Shown here: one piece after another, positions 1-9,462 of the stretch
Layout of the letters: every line of letters starts with the position of its first letter
Numbering within the stretch: position 1 is the stretch's first letter
NCBI RefSeq assembly: GCF_027111335.1
Contig: NZ_CP114288.1
Span: forward strand, 744,001-808,000
Length of the DNA: 64,000 nucleotides
Reading direction: 5' to 3'
Origin: Flavobacterium aquiphilum
GTDB taxonomy: Bacteria > Bacteroidota > Bacteroidia > Flavobacteriales > Flavobacteriaceae
Translations under genes and position numbers: made by a program
Notes under the pieces: generated by a model
Seen by the model: the letters and a program-made list of their open reading frames with translations, nothing else
What the model was told of the DNA's origin: nothing
The model's database searches: none

Positions 1-1052
1 TTATTAATTTGGCTAATACTTCCATTAAGAACCAAGGATCTTCGGGAACTTGTTGGAGTTATTCTACGAATTCGTTTTTAGAATCCGAGATGATCAGAAT
101 GGGAAAACAGCCAGTTGAATTATCACAGGTTTTTTCTGCTAGAAATGCTTATGTTGAAAAAGGAAAAAATTACGTGCGCATGCATGGAGCCGTAACTTTG
201 GGAGACGGAGGGGAATTGCATGATGTAATTAATATGTACAGAAAGTATGGAGCTGTTCCACAATCCGTTTATACAGGATTGAATTATGGTACTTCGAAAA
301 ATAAGTTCGCTGAAATGGCTGCTTTGACTGAGGGTATGTTGGCTGCAATTGTGAAAAATCCGAATGGCGAATTAACTCCTAACTGGGAGAAAGCCTATGC
401 TGCTGTAATCGATTCTTATTTAGGACAAGTTCCTGAGAATTTTATGTACAAAGGAAAAAGCTATACGCCACAAACTTTTGCCAAAGAAGTTGTGGGAATC
501 AATCCGGAGGAATATGTGGAATTTGCATCTTATGCCAATGTTCCTTACTATACAAAAACGATGATGATGGTTCCGGATAACTGGTCATTTGATTTGGTTT
601 ATAATATCAAAATGAACGATATGACGGCTATCATTGACAATGCATTGAAAAACGGTTATACTGTAGCTTGGGCATCAGATGTGAGCGAGAAAAGTTTTAG
701 TTGGAAAAATGGATTGGCTTATGTTCCAACTAAAAAGTTTGATGAAATGACGGCCGAAGAAAAAGAAAATATGTTCAACGGACCAAAACCAGAATTGGAA
801 ATTACCGAGGAAATTCGCCAAAAAGCATTTGACAATTACCAAACCACTGACGATCACGCAATGCATATTGTTGGTATTGCCAAAGACCAAATGGGAAAAG
901 AGTATTATATCGTAAAAAATTCTTGGGGATCAACTAATGATTATAAAGGATATTTGTATGTGAGCAAAAATTTTGTAAAATACAAAACAACTTCATTGAT
1001 GGTAAATAAAGGAGGTCTTCCATCTGATATTGCTAAGAAAATAGGGGCTTAA
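1..1052 (+). CDS. C1-family cysteine peptidase (bleomycin hydrolase/PepC-like), 5' end missing
   Basis: The frame is open to the left window edge (codons from position 3), so the true start lies outside. The papain-type active site is complete: QGSSGTCW carries the nucleophilic Cys close to the left edge, DDHAMHIVG carries the catalytic His, and VKNSWGS carries the Asn. The spacing and the DHAMHIVG form are typical of the C1B aminopeptidase C/bleomycin hydrolase group, which trims peptides from the N terminus. Any signal peptide would lie in the missing part, so the location is unknown. A strong terminator follows at once. Confidence 0.85.
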   Translation, partial: INLANTSIKNQGSSGTCWSYSTNSFLESEMIRMGKQPVELSQVFSARNAYVEKGKNYVRMHGAVTLGDGGELHDVINMYRKYGAVPQSVYTGLNYGTSKNKFAEMAALTEGMLAAIVKNPNGELTPNWEKAYAAVIDSYLGQVPENFMYKGKSYTPQTFAKEVVGINPEEYVEFASYANVPYYTKTMMMVPDNWSFDLVYNIKMNDMTAIIDNALKNGYTVAWASDVSEKSFSWKNGLAYVPTKKFDEMTAEEKENMFNGPKPELEITEEIRQKAFDNYQTTDDHAMHIVGIAKDQMGKEYYIVKNSWGSTNDYKGYLYVSKNFVKYKTTSLMVNKGGLPSDIAKKIGA

Positions 1053-1080
1053 TAAAATTTAAAGCTTTAATTACAAAGAA

Positions 1081-1106
1081 AACCTCACAATATTGTGAGG
1101 TTTTTA
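1081..1106 (+). terminator. Rho-independent terminator after the C1 peptidase
   Basis: A perfect 8-bp stem (CCTCACAA/TTGTGAGG, 1083-1100) with a two-base centre is followed by a run of five T. Confidence 0.9.
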
Positions 1107-1187
1107 TTTTTAAAACTATCTGAGTTCAGGTAAAGTTTTTCAATTAAGTCTGCTGAAGATTCTAAGTTTATTCATTTTTGTAATTCT

Positions 1188-1195
1188 TATCTTTG
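1188..1195 (+). promoter_or_regulatory. Bacteroidetes -7 box TATCTTTG before the hybrid kinase
   Basis: Exact TAnnTTTG match that ends only four bases before the ATG at 1200. Transcription from it would start at or next to the start codon, giving a leaderless message. No good -33 TTG is seen at ideal spacing. Confidence 0.5.
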
Positions 1196-1199
1196 AAAT

Positions 1200-3632
1200 A
1201 TGAACAGTAAAAAAAGCTATATCCCTATAAAGATATTTATCAGTTATCTAGTTTTGGCGGCACTTTTTGTAGGTGTAAGCTGGTTTCTATATTCGGAAAA
1301 CAGAGGGTTTTCTGAGACAGAGAGTAAAGTTACCAAAGAGAATAATAAGATTTTAAAAGTTAGTAATTTACTTTCTAATATATACAAAACCGAAAGTTTA
1401 GCTAGAATAACCATTCAATCAGATTCAAAGAAGGACTTTGAAAATTATATTTCCAAAACGGATTCTTTAAAGCTAGAAATCGATTCTTTAAAACTATTGG
1501 TAACAACTCAGTATCAAATTACATTGTTGGATAGTGTGAAGCTTTTGTTATCTAAAAAAACAAATAATATAAAGGATCTTAAAAGCATAAAAAATAAATC
1601 AAATGATGAAACGGCTCTCAAAAAAGCCATTAATGATTTGACAAAAATGGAATCATCGCTTAGAAAACTTCAGTTGGAAGATTTTATAAAACAACCAGCT
1701 AAATTGGGGAATTATCAGCAAAGTGTCCTTAAAAAATATGTTGCTTATTTAAACGAAAATATTCCAGATGACAGTACGAATACATTAAGTAAAAAAGAAT
1801 CGGATTCGATTATAATGGTGTCAAAAACCTTGTTGAATGAGGTCAAAAATGCAACTTTGAAGAAGAAATTCACATTAAATTTGGAAGAAAATAAGTTGCT
1901 TCAAAATGAACTTCTAATTTCAGATCAACTAAGAAAAGTCTTGAGTATTATCGAAACCGAAATAATTAGAAATACAACAAGAAACTATCAGGAAAAGGAA
2001 AAATCATTAAAACAAAATAATCAAATCGTTACCATAGCGGCAGTACTCGGATTGTTTTCAACTTTGTTTTTTTTAATTTTGATTCTAAATGATTTTTCCA
2101 AAACGGAATCCTATAAAAAACAACTTGAAGAAGCTAACAGTACAACCAAAAAATTGCTCAGAAACAGAGAACAGCTTATCTCTACAGTCAGTCACGATTT
2201 AAAAACACCATTGAGTACAATTATAGGATATACAGAGCTTTTAGGAAATTCTGAATTGACAAAAAAGCAATTGTATTTTGCCAATAACATAAAAGGTTCC
2301 TCAGAATACATTACAAAATTGATTCAGGACTTACTTGATTTTACACAAATTGAAGCGGGAAAAATAATAATCGAAAAGCTTCCTTTTTCGTTGTATGACG
2401 TTATTCAGGAAGTTGCAAAAAGTGTCCAATCGATATATGACCAAAAGACGATCCATCTTTCTATTGACATTGAGGAAATTTTCCAAAATAAAATTATAGG
2501 AGATCCATTCCGATTGAGGCAAATAGTAACTAATATAATTGGTAATGCCTTTAAATTTACTGCAGAAGGATTTATTAAGATTGAAGTAAAAGTCGATATT
2601 GAAAACCATTTTATTACAATTAAAGTCGAAGATTCCGGAATTGGAATAGAAGAAGACAAACAACAATTGATTTTTGAAGAATTCACTCAAGCGGATGAAA
2701 GTATCGAAAAAAAATATGGAGGAACCGGATTAGGGCTTACTATTTCAAAAAAAATTATTGAAATTCTTGGTGGGAAATTAAACCTAAAGAGCGTTTATGG
2801 TAAAGGCAGTGCTTTTGAAATTCAATTGCCATTGTTGTTTGATTCTTCTTCACAAAAATCGAACATAATAGGTTATTCTGATAATAAGTTAACAGCAGTT
2901 GTTGTTGATGATGACATTAATTTGTTGAAGTTAACGACGGAAGTTTTACAGCAGAATAATTTTAAAGTTTTGTTCTTTAACAATGCTTCGGGTGCACTTG
3001 AAGCACTAGAAAGCAATCCGTTTGATTTTATAATTACCGATATTCAAATGCCAGAAATAGACGGATTTCTATTTTTGAAAAAAGTAAAGGAATCTACTAC
3101 TATAAATTTTGACGAAAAGCCAGTTATAGCAATGACTGGAAGAACCGATCTGGAAAAGGAAATCTATATAAAAGCAGGATTTTCGGATGTGATACGAAAG
3201 CCGTGTTCTCCAAAAGTATTGCTTGAAATTGTAAATTCCATTTTGAATAATAACCAATCACACTTTTCTACAACCCATGAAATTGAGGGAATAGAGGATT
3301 CAATAAAAAAATATTCGTTAACCACTTTGAAATTATTCTTATCTACTGACGAAGGCGCTTTGAAAGAGCTTTTGTACACTTTTATGACATCTACAAAAGA
3401 AAACTTAGCAATATTAGAAGAAGGGATTTCAGAAAAAGATATTTTAAAAGTAAAAGGGACTGCCCATAGAATGAAGCCGATGTTTAACCAAATTAAAGCT
3501 CATGAAATTGTTCAAATTTTAAGTGATTTAGAACTCAAAGAACTTTCATTTGAGGAAATGGATGTTAAATTCAAAATTTTGAAGACAGAAATCGTATCGT
3601 TTTTTTTGCTTTTAGAAAAAGAAGTAAACTAA
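1200..3632 (+). CDS. Membrane hybrid histidine kinase (HisKA-HATPase-receiver-Hpt)
   Basis: An 810-residue sensor kinase. A membrane segment at about 13-31 and another at about 274-298 enclose a roughly 240-residue helical extracytoplasmic sensor region. The H-box SHDLKTPLST has the phospho-accepting His at residue 332, followed by an HATPase domain with the GGTGLGLTIS G-box. A receiver follows with Asp614 in ITDIQMP, then a C-terminal Hpt-like domain with His756 in TAHRMKP. The protein therefore carries a His-Asp-His relay in one chain, so its output probably passes to a separate regulator. It converges on the NtrC-like gene, the two stop codons overlapping by 4 bp; they may form a pair, but this is inferred from position only. 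Confidence 0.9.
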   Translation: MNSKKSYIPIKIFISYLVLAALFVGVSWFLYSENRGFSETESKVTKENNKILKVSNLLSNIYKTESLARITIQSDSKKDFENYISKTDSLKLEIDSLKLLVTTQYQITLLDSVKLLLSKKTNNIKDLKSIKNKSNDETALKKAINDLTKMESSLRKLQLEDFIKQPAKLGNYQQSVLKKYVAYLNENIPDDSTNTLSKKESDSIIMVSKTLLNEVKNATLKKKFTLNLEENKLLQNELLISDQLRKVLSIIETEIIRNTTRNYQEKEKSLKQNNQIVTIAAVLGLFSTLFFLILILNDFSKTESYKKQLEEANSTTKKLLRNREQLISTVSHDLKTPLSTIIGYTELLGNSELTKKQLYFANNIKGSSEYITKLIQDLLDFTQIEAGKIIIEKLPFSLYDVIQEVAKSVQSIYDQKTIHLSIDIEEIFQNKIIGDPFRLRQIVTNIIGNAFKFTAEGFIKIEVKVDIENHFITIKVEDSGIGIEEDKQQLIFEEFTQADESIEKKYGGTGLGLTISKKIIEILGGKLNLKSVYGKGSAFEIQLPLLFDSSSQKSNIIGYSDNKLTAVVVDDDINLLKLTTEVLQQNNFKVLFFNNASGALEALESNPFDFIITDIQMPEIDGFLFLKKVKESTTINFDEKPVIAMTGRTDLEKEIYIKAGFSDVIRKPCSPKVLLEIVNSILNNNQSHFSTTHEIEGIEDSIKKYSLTTLKLFLSTDEGALKELLYTFMTSTKENLAILEEGISEKDILKVKGTAHRMKPMFNQIKAHEIVQILSDLELKELSFEEMDVKFKILKTEIVSFFLLLEKEVN

Positions 3633-4960
3633 TCTATATTGTACTGTTTTAATTTGTTATATAATGTTTTTCTGTTTATTTTAAGCAATTTTGCTGTTTC
3701 TGACTTGTTGTTTTTCGCTTGTTCCAAAGCATTCAAAATGGCTTCTTTTTCATTTTCAAACAAAGAAAAATCATTAATAATTTTGTTTGCCATTTGAAAA
3801 ATTTCATGTGGGAGTGTATTTTTTTCGATAAAATCACCTTGGGATAATAGAGTGGCTCTCTTAATAATATTTTGAAGTTCTCTTAAATTTCCAGGCCATC
3901 TGTAATTTTCAAAAACAGTCACCACTTCTGGGGAAAACCCTATGATGTTTTTATTTAATTGTTGATTTGCTTTGCCAAGAAAGAAATCTGCAAAAATCAT
4001 TAAATCTTCATTCCTTTCATTCAGCGAAGGGGATTGAATCGAGAATTCATTGATTCGATGGTATAAATCTTCACGGAAGGTTCCGTTCTTTACGGCTTCC
4101 CTTAAATCTTCATTCGTTGCGGTGATTATTCGGATATCAACATTAATTTCTTTATTGCTTCCTACAGGTTTTATTTTTCTTTCCTGTAAAGCTCTTAAGA
4201 GTTGAATTTGGTTTTCGTAGGAAAGATTGCCTATTTCATCAAGAAAAAGAGTCCCTTTATTGGCAGCCTCAAAACAACCAATTTTGTCATTTATAGCTCC
4301 TGTGAATGAACCTTTTAAATGACCAAAAAACTCACTGGCAGCTAATTCTTTCGGAATTGCTCCACAATCAACAGCTATGAAATTATTGTTTTTTCTTGGG
4401 CTATTTTGATGAATACTTTTTGCGATAACCTCTTTTCCTGTTCCGCTTTCACCAATAATTAAAACAGACATGTCAGTTGGACTTACAAGTTGAATGTATT
4501 CTGCCAATTTTTTTGATGCTGCTGAAATTCCTAAAATAACATCTTCATCTGTCGTTTTTGTTTTGTTATTTGAAATTGTTTTATTAGTTAAATTGGTATC
4601 AGTGATTTCCAATGCATTTGAAATAACGAGTAAAACTTCTTCTGGATTAAATGGTTTCGAAATATAATCGGCAGCACCATTTTTTATAGCTTTTACGGCA
4701 GTATTAACATCAGAATAACCAGTCATTAAGATAACTGGAATTGTTGGGTATGCCTTTTTAAATTCAGACATAAGTTCAATTCCATCGTAGTTTGGAAGTC
4801 TTAAATCTGTAATAATAAGGTCAAAGTTTTGACTTTTAATTTTAGTTTTTGCTTCTTCTGCTGTAAATGCAGTTGTTACAGTATAAGATTTTTTTTCGAG
4901 AAAATTTTCCAACATCATACAAAAGGAAACATCGTCTTCTATCAATAAAATCTTTGACAT
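3629..4960 (-). CDS. NtrC-family sigma-54-dependent response regulator
   Basis: Three domains in 443 residues: a receiver (Asp52 in ITDLRLP), an AAA+ sigma-54 activator domain (Walker A GESGTGKE at 170-177, Walker B LFLDEIGN), and a Fis-type helix-turn-helix at the C terminus (AKLLKINRKTLYNKL). The sigma-54 contact loop reads GSFTGA (217-222) rather than GAFTGA, a common variant. Full length for the family. Phosphorylation should drive ATP-dependent opening of sigma-54 promoters. It lies tail to tail with the hybrid kinase, which ends in an Hpt domain that could phosphorylate Asp52. Confidence 0.92.
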   Translation of the reverse strand: MSKILLIEDDVSFCMMLENFLEKKSYTVTTAFTAEEAKTKIKSQNFDLIITDLRLPNYDGIELMSEFKKAYPTIPVILMTGYSDVNTAVKAIKNGAADYISKPFNPEEVLLVISNALEITDTNLTNKTISNNKTKTTDEDVILGISAASKKLAEYIQLVSPTDMSVLIIGESGTGKEVIAKSIHQNSPRKNNNFIAVDCGAIPKELAASEFFGHLKGSFTGAINDKIGCFEAANKGTLFLDEIGNLSYENQIQLLRALQERKIKPVGSNKEINVDIRIITATNEDLREAVKNGTFREDLYHRINEFSIQSPSLNERNEDLMIFADFFLGKANQQLNKNIIGFSPEVVTVFENYRWPGNLRELQNIIKRATLLSQGDFIEKNTLPHEIFQMANKIINDFSLFENEKEAILNALEQAKNNKSETAKLLKINRKTLYNKLKQYNID

Positions 4961-5021
4961 AGGTTTTAACTTTATTTGCTAATGTAAAGTTATTAAAATT
5001 ATATATTCATAATAAACTTAT

Positions 5022-5047
5022 AAAAAAAAGAGATTCATTGAATCTCT
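5022..5047 (-). terminator. Terminator downstream of the PepSY-like pair
   Basis: AGAGATTC/GAATCTCT stem with a three-base loop (5029-5047). On the minus strand it is followed by a run of T. Confidence 0.8.
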
Positions 5048-5080
5048 CTCCTCTTGAATCTAAATATTTAGTTCTGCAAC

Positions 5081-5377
5081 TTATTTTTTTGTCAAGTTTC
5101 CAGCTGCATCTGTGTAAACAGTAGATTTCTGGTCACCTACTTTTATATCTAGTTTAAATTCTTTCTTTTCATTAATATATGCTTTTTCAATAACCGCGTC
5201 AGGTTTAGCAGTTTTTAAGGCTAATATCACTGAACTTGGTACCTCTTCCAATTTGATTTCTGTAAATTTTTCTTCAACTGTTTGTGTTGAAACCGATGAT
5301 TTTGCTGCTGCTGTAGTTTGTGCAAATGTTGTGAAACTTCCCAAAATGATTGCTGCTGATAAGATTAATTTTTTCAT
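5081..5377 (-). CDS. Small exported PepSY-like protein (copy 1)
   Basis: 98 residues with a clear signal peptide (MKKLILSAAIILGSFTTFAQ). The mature part contains a run of acidic and hydrophobic residues (EEKFTEIKLEEVPSSV) and the AYINEKKEFKLDIKVG motif typical of secreted PepSY-like (DUF2874) proteins of Bacteroidetes. Function unknown; PepSY-like folds are thought to act as periplasmic inhibitors or binding proteins. It is a tandem paralogue of the next gene upstream (5426-5722), with near-identical signal peptide and the same AYINEKKE core. Confidence 0.8.
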   Translation of the reverse strand: MKKLILSAAIILGSFTTFAQTTAAAKSSVSTQTVEEKFTEIKLEEVPSSVILALKTAKPDAVIEKAYINEKKEFKLDIKVGDQKSTVYTDAAGNLTKK

Positions 5378-5425
5378 AATAATAGTTTTTTTTAATGATT
5401 TAATTCTCTAGTTTGCTTTGTATGA

Positions 5426-5722
5426 TTATTTTTTTATCCAGTTTCCAGTTGCATCTGCATATAGCGCTCCTGCTTTTTCACCAACTGTGATCTCTAGTTT
5501 GTATTCTTTTTTCTCATTAATATAAGCTTTGTTAAGTACAGCGGTTGGATAAGCTTTTACTAATGCTTTTTTTACTGTTTCTGGTACTTCTTCAACTTTA
5601 ATTTCTGTATACGTCTCTTGAACAGTTTGAGTTGTCTGTTCTGTTTTTGGTGGAGTTGATTGTTGTGCGAATGTTGAGAAACTCCCTAAAATGAATGCAG
5701 CTGATACGATTAATTTTTTCAT
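5426..5722 (-). CDS. Small exported PepSY-like protein (copy 2)
   Basis: 98 residues, the same length and layout as the paralogue 48 bp downstream: signal peptide ending in FAQ, a Thr/Gln-rich linker, TEIKVEEVPETVKKAL, AYINEKKEYKLEITVG, and a C-terminal YADATGNWIKK. The pair arose by local gene duplication followed by divergence of the linker. Probably transcribed together with copy 1 and ended by the terminator at 5022-5047. Function unknown. Confidence 0.8.
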   Translation of the reverse strand: MKKLIVSAAFILGSFSTFAQQSTPPKTEQTTQTVQETYTEIKVEEVPETVKKALVKAYPTAVLNKAYINEKKEYKLEITVGEKAGALYADATGNWIKK

Positions 5723-5913
5723 GATAAATATTTTTTAAATTTTATATTTTACTTAATGAAATTATTATGCCAACTTATTTAGTTTGCTTGAAATATGTGT
5801 AATTATTTGGTTTTTAAATAGTTGTAAATTTTGTGAAATTTGTGAGCTCTATTGAAGTGTGTAATTTTTAATAATTAGTGGGTAAATTTTACACACTTAT
5901 TTAGATTTCAACA

Positions 5914-5947
5914 AAAAAGGCCTTGCGGTTTTATGCAAGGCCTTTTT
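5914..5947. terminator. Orphan bidirectional terminator
   Basis: A 13-bp perfect stem AAAAAGGCCTTGC/GCAAGGCCTTTTT (5914-5926 with 5935-5947) around an 8-base loop. It has T runs in both directions but no gene ends at it. Confidence 0.85.
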
Positions 5948-6085
5948 GATATATCTCAATTTAATGATCTGGTTATTGTACAACTAGTTCTTGTTTAGTA
6001 GTGAGATAGAAATTAGATAGTGAAGTGGCGCGTCTAAATAGTTTTAGAGATAGATTGTTTTTATGTAGAGACACTTTTATAGAGA

Positions 6086-6115
6086 CAAAAAAACCCATTC
6101 GGTTGGAATGGGTTT
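6086..6115 (-). terminator. Terminator after accC
   Basis: Stem AAACCCATTC/GAATGGGTTT (6091-6100 with 6106-6115), with a T run on the minus strand, 11 bp past the accC stop. Confidence 0.85.
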
Positions 6116-6126
6116 AATTTTTTGAT

Positions 6127-7473
6127 TTATTCTGGATCATTCATTTTGAAATCGTCCATAAAGGCAGTGGTGTAATCCCCTGCGATGTATCTTGCGTCAT
6201 CCATCAATTGTCTGTGGAATGGAATTGTTGTTTTGATACCTTCGATTACGAATTCGTCTAATGCTCTTCTCATTTTACTGATAGCTTCTTCACGAGTTTG
6301 GGCTGTAGTAATCAATTTGGCAATCATCGAATCGTAGTTTGGCGGAATCGTATAGCCTGAGTACACGTGTGTGTCAAGGCGTACTCCGTGACCACCTGGC
6401 ATATGCAAAGTAGTGATTTTTCCCGGAGACGGTCTGAAGTCGTTATATGGATCTTCGGCATTGATACGAACCTCGATCGCGTGTAATTGAGGAAGGTAGT
6501 TTCTTCCTGAAATTGGCACACCAGCAGCAACTAGGATTTGCTCACGAATCAAGTCGTAATCAACTACTTGTTCTGTAATTGGGTGCTCAACTTGAATACG
6601 AGTATTCATTTCCATGAAGTAGAAGTTTCTGTGTTTGTCCACTAAAAATTCTACAGTTCCGGCACCTTCGTATTTAATATATTCGGCTGCTTTTACAGCT
6701 GCTTCACCCATTTTTGCGCGTAATTCGTCGGTCATGAATGGAGAAGGTGTTTCTTCGGTCAATTTTTGGTGACGACGTTGAACAGAACAGTCTCTTTCAG
6801 AAAGGTGACATGCTTTACCGTAAGCATCACCAACAACTTGAATTTCGATGTGGCGTGGCTCCTCGATTAATTTTTCCATGTACATTCCGTCGTTACCGAA
6901 AGCCGCAGCAGCTTCTTGACGGGCACTTTCCCAAGCTTTCAAAAGATCTTCTTCTTTCCAGATAGCTCTCATCCCTTTTCCACCACCACCGGCAGTAGCT
7001 TTCATCATTACAGGGTATCCTATTTTTGCTGCAGTTTCTTTAGCGTCTTCGTAAGAATCCAAAATTCCTTCAGAACCTGGTACACAAGGAACACCTGCTT
7101 CAATCATCGTGGCTTTTGCGGATGCTTTATCACCCATTCTGTCAATCATTTCTGGTGACGCACCGATGAATTTTATGTTGTGTTCCTGGCAAATTTTAGA
7201 AAATTTTGCATTTTCAGAAAGGAATCCGTAACCAGGGTGAATTGCGTCTGCGTTTGTAATTTCGGCAGCAGCAATAATATTGGACATCTTTAAATAAGAT
7301 AAGTTACTTGGTGCTGGTCCGATACAAACAGCTTCGTCTGCAAATTTCACGTGCAGACTTTCAGCATCTGCAGTAGAGTAAACGGCAACAGTTTTGATTC
7401 CCATTTCTCTACACGTTCGGATAACGCGAAGTGCAATTTCTCCTCTATTTGCTATTAGTATTTTTTTAAACAT
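6127..7473 (-). CDS. accC: Acetyl-CoA carboxylase biotin carboxylase subunit
   Basis: Catalyses ATP-dependent carboxylation of biotin on AccB, the first half of malonyl-CoA synthesis. The 448 residues show the family N terminus [14 protein letters not shown], the ATP-grasp glycine loop [11 protein letters not shown], the active-site region [14 protein letters not shown], and RINAED. Length is normal. It is the last gene of the fabH-accB-accC run, although a 107-bp low-complexity spacer separates it from accB. Confidence 0.97.
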   Translation of the reverse strand: MFKKILIANRGEIALRVIRTCREMGIKTVAVYSTADAESLHVKFADEAVCIGPAPSNLSYLKMSNIIAAAEITNADAIHPGYGFLSENAKFSKICQEHNIKFIGASPEMIDRMGDKASAKATMIEAGVPCVPGSEGILDSYEDAKETAAKIGYPVMMKATAGGGGKGMRAIWKEEDLLKAWESARQEAAAAFGNDGMYMEKLIEEPRHIEIQVVGDAYGKACHLSERDCSVQRRHQKLTEETPSPFMTDELRAKMGEAAVKAAEYIKYEGAGTVEFLVDKHRNFYFMEMNTRIQVEHPITEQVVDYDLIREQILVAAGVPISGRNYLPQLHAIEVRINAEDPYNDFRPSPGKITTLHMPGGHGVRLDTHVYSGYTIPPNYDSMIAKLITTAQTREEAISKMRRALDEFVIEGIKTTIPFHRQLMDDARYIAGDYTTAFMDDFKMNDPE

Positions 7474-7542
7474 TTTTTTTCAATTAGATAATTAGGCAAT
7501 TTTGATAATTAGATAATTAGTTTTTTAGTTTGATTTAAAATC

Positions 7543-7577
7543 AAATCTGCAATCTAAAATCTGCAATCTAAAATCTA
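7543..7577. repeat. 14-bp tandem repeat between accB and accC
   Basis: Two exact copies of AAATCTGCAATCTA (7543-7556, 7557-7570) followed by a partial third copy. The flanking spacer also repeats AGATAATTAG. It looks like slippage-prone low-complexity DNA. Confidence 0.8.
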
Positions 7578-7580
7578 AAA

Positions 7581-8063
7581 TTATGATGGATCTACTAAGA
7601 ATAAAGGTTGGTCAAATTCTACCGGAGACATATCGTCTACCAATATTTTTACAATTTTACCAGATATTTCAGATTCAATTTCATTGAATAATTTCATTGC
7701 TTCAATAACACAAAGAACATCTCCTTTTCCAATAGCTTTACCAACTTCTACAAACATTGGTTTGTCTGGAGCAGGTTTTCTGTAGAAAGTACCAATCATT
7801 GGTGATTTAATTGTGATGTAATTTGCGTTTTCGGCAGCTGGAGTTTCTGCTGGAGCGGCTGCGACTGGAGCAATTTGTTGAGGAACGACAGCTTGAGGTA
7901 GAGCGTTTTGTACAGGTAGTTGTTGTACATAAGTTGCTTCGGTAACGTTTCCTTCTAAAGTAGTTCTGATGGTGATTTTAACATCATCCATTTCTAATTT
8001 TACTTCAGCAACACCTGAATTTGCAACAAATTTGATTAGATTTTGAATTTCTTTTAAATCCAT
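7581..8063 (-). CDS. accB: Biotin carboxyl carrier protein of acetyl-CoA carboxylase
   Basis: 160 residues: an N-terminal helical part (MDLKEIQNLIKFVANSG), an Ala/Pro/Gln-rich flexible linker at about 60-90, and a C-terminal biotinyl domain with the biotin-accepting Lys in VIEAMKLFNEIE. It shuttles CO2 between AccC and the carboxyltransferase. It starts 21 bp after fabH, so the two are probably cotranscribed. Confidence 0.96.
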   Translation of the reverse strand: MDLKEIQNLIKFVANSGVAEVKLEMDDVKITIRTTLEGNVTEATYVQQLPVQNALPQAVVPQQIAPVAAAPAETPAAENANYITIKSPMIGTFYRKPAPDKPMFVEVGKAIGKGDVLCVIEAMKLFNEIESEISGKIVKILVDDMSPVEFDQPLFLVDPS

Positions 8064-8084
8064 AATTATTTCTTTTTAGTTTAT

Positions 8085-9083
8085 TTATTTTTTGTCGTAG
8101 GCCCAAGTTAAGTAAATCGATCCCCAAGTGAAACCGCCACCAAAGGCAGCAAAAATAATAGTATCCCCTTTTTTGAAAAGGTGTTCAAAATCGTAAAGTA
8201 CTAAAGGTAATGTTGCTGATGTGGTATTTCCGTATTTTTCAATATTCATCAATACTTTGGAATCTTCCAGATTCATTCTGTGAGCAGTCGCATCAATGAT
8301 ACGTTTGTTTGCCTGATGGGACACCAGCCAATTTACGTCTTCATTAGTCAAATTATTTTTTTTCAAAATCAATTCACTTGCGTCAGCCATATTGGTAACT
8401 GCATATTTGAAAACAGTTTTACCGTCTTGCATTATATTGTGTTGTCTGTTTTTTACAGTATCTTCAGAAGCAGGAATTAAAGATCCTCCGGCTGGTATTT
8501 TAAGAAAATCGCGTCCAATACCATCGCTTCTTAAATATTCATCCTGTAAACCAAAACCTTCGTAATTTGGCTCAAATAATACAGCTCCTGCACCATCACC
8601 AAAAATGATACAAGTAGCTCTGTCTGTATAATCCACAATGGAAGACATTTTATCGGCACCAATTAAGAGTACTTTTTTGTATCGTCCAGATTGTACATAA
8701 GCAGCAGCAGTAGACATTCCATAAAGGAAGCTTGAACAAGCGGCTTGTAAGTCGTAAGCGAATGCGTTTGTGGCTCCAATTGCAGTTGCTACATAAACAC
8801 CTGTTGCAGCAACCGGCATATCTGGGGTTGCAGTTGCCATTAAAATTAAATCTATTTCAAGAGGGTCAATGTTTGCTTTTGCTATTAAATCTTCGGCAGC
8901 TTTTATAGCAAGAAAAGAAGTTCCTTTATCAGCGTCCTTTAATATTCTTCTCTCTTTAATTCCGGTGCGTGTGGTTATCCATTCGTCATTCGTTTCGACC
9001 ATCGTTTCCAGTTCTTTGTTTGAAAGAACATAATCAGGAACATAACCACCGACTGCGGTAATTGCGGCTGTAATTGTACTCAT
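8085..9083 (-). CDS. fabH: Beta-ketoacyl-ACP synthase III
   Basis: Condenses an acyl-CoA primer with malonyl-ACP to begin fatty-acid elongation. The catalytic triad is visible: Cys in LQAACSSFLYG, His in SHQANKRI, Asn in YGNTTSAT. 332 residues, normal length. It follows rpmF but is separated from it by a terminator (9204-9232), so it likely has its own promoter in the 172-bp gap. Confidence 0.96.
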   Translation of the reverse strand: MSTITAAITAVGGYVPDYVLSNKELETMVETNDEWITTRTGIKERRILKDADKGTSFLAIKAAEDLIAKANIDPLEIDLILMATATPDMPVAATGVYVATAIGATNAFAYDLQAACSSFLYGMSTAAAYVQSGRYKKVLLIGADKMSSIVDYTDRATCIIFGDGAGAVLFEPNYEGFGLQDEYLRSDGIGRDFLKIPAGGSLIPASEDTVKNRQHNIMQDGKTVFKYAVTNMADASELILKKNNLTNEDVNWLVSHQANKRIIDATAHRMNLEDSKVLMNIEKYGNTTSATLPLVLYDFEHLFKKGDTIIFAAFGGGFTWGSIYLTWAYDKK

Positions 9084-9203
9084 TATATGCGATTATTTAT
9101 TGTCAAATGTTGCCATTTGCAAAATTTTTAAAAGGCTTTAAATTTACAAAAAAAAACCAAACTAATAATTTTAGGGTTTCTTATTTGCGGTAAATTATAA
9201 ACA

Positions 9204-9232
9204 ACAAAAAAAACTCTCACGAAGTGAGAGTT
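9204..9232 (-). terminator. Terminator after rpmF
   Basis: Perfect stem AACTCTCAC/GTGAGAGTT (9212-9220, 9224-9232) with a GAA loop and a T run on the minus strand. Confidence 0.88.
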
Positions 9233-9255
9233 CCAGTATTGTTTACAAAAATGTA

Positions 9256-9453
9256 TTAAGCAAGAGCTACTTCAGATTTATCGATAACAACTTGTCCTCT
9301 GTAGTACATTTTACCTTCATGCCAGTAAGCTCTGTGGTATAAATGTGCCTCTCCAGTAACAGGACATGTAGCGATTTGAGCTACAGTAGCTTTGTAATGT
9401 GTTCTTCTTTTGTCTCTTCTAGTTTTAGAGGTTTTTCTCTTTGGATGTGCCAT
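9256..9453 (-). CDS. rpmF: 50S ribosomal protein L32
   Basis: 65 residues beginning [20 protein letters not shown], the hallmark of L32, followed by a single CPVTG turn. The second Cys pair of zinc-binding L32 is absent, so this is a non-zinc-ribbon form. It follows the DUF177 gene by 9 bp, the usual bacterial arrangement. Confidence 0.97.
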   Translation of the reverse strand: MAHPKRKTSKTRRDKRRTHYKATVAQIATCPVTGEAHLYHRAYWHEGKMYYRGQVVIDKSEVALA

Positions 9454-9462
9454 TTTACTATA

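Larger units (their letters stand above)
5723..6126. other. 404-bp gap with inverted repeat and orphan terminator
   Basis: No convincing protein gene. It holds an inverted repeat (AAGTGTGTAA at 5855-5864 with TTACACACTT at 5889-5898), a strong bidirectional terminator at 5914-5947 that serves no neighbouring gene, and the accC terminator at 6086-6115. A small RNA is possible; see findings. Confidence 0.6.

Noticed and set aside
2331..2690. Antisense reading frames inside the hybrid kinase
   Set aside because: They are shadows of the kinase gene, with Phe/Asn/Lys-rich sequence and no start context or homology.
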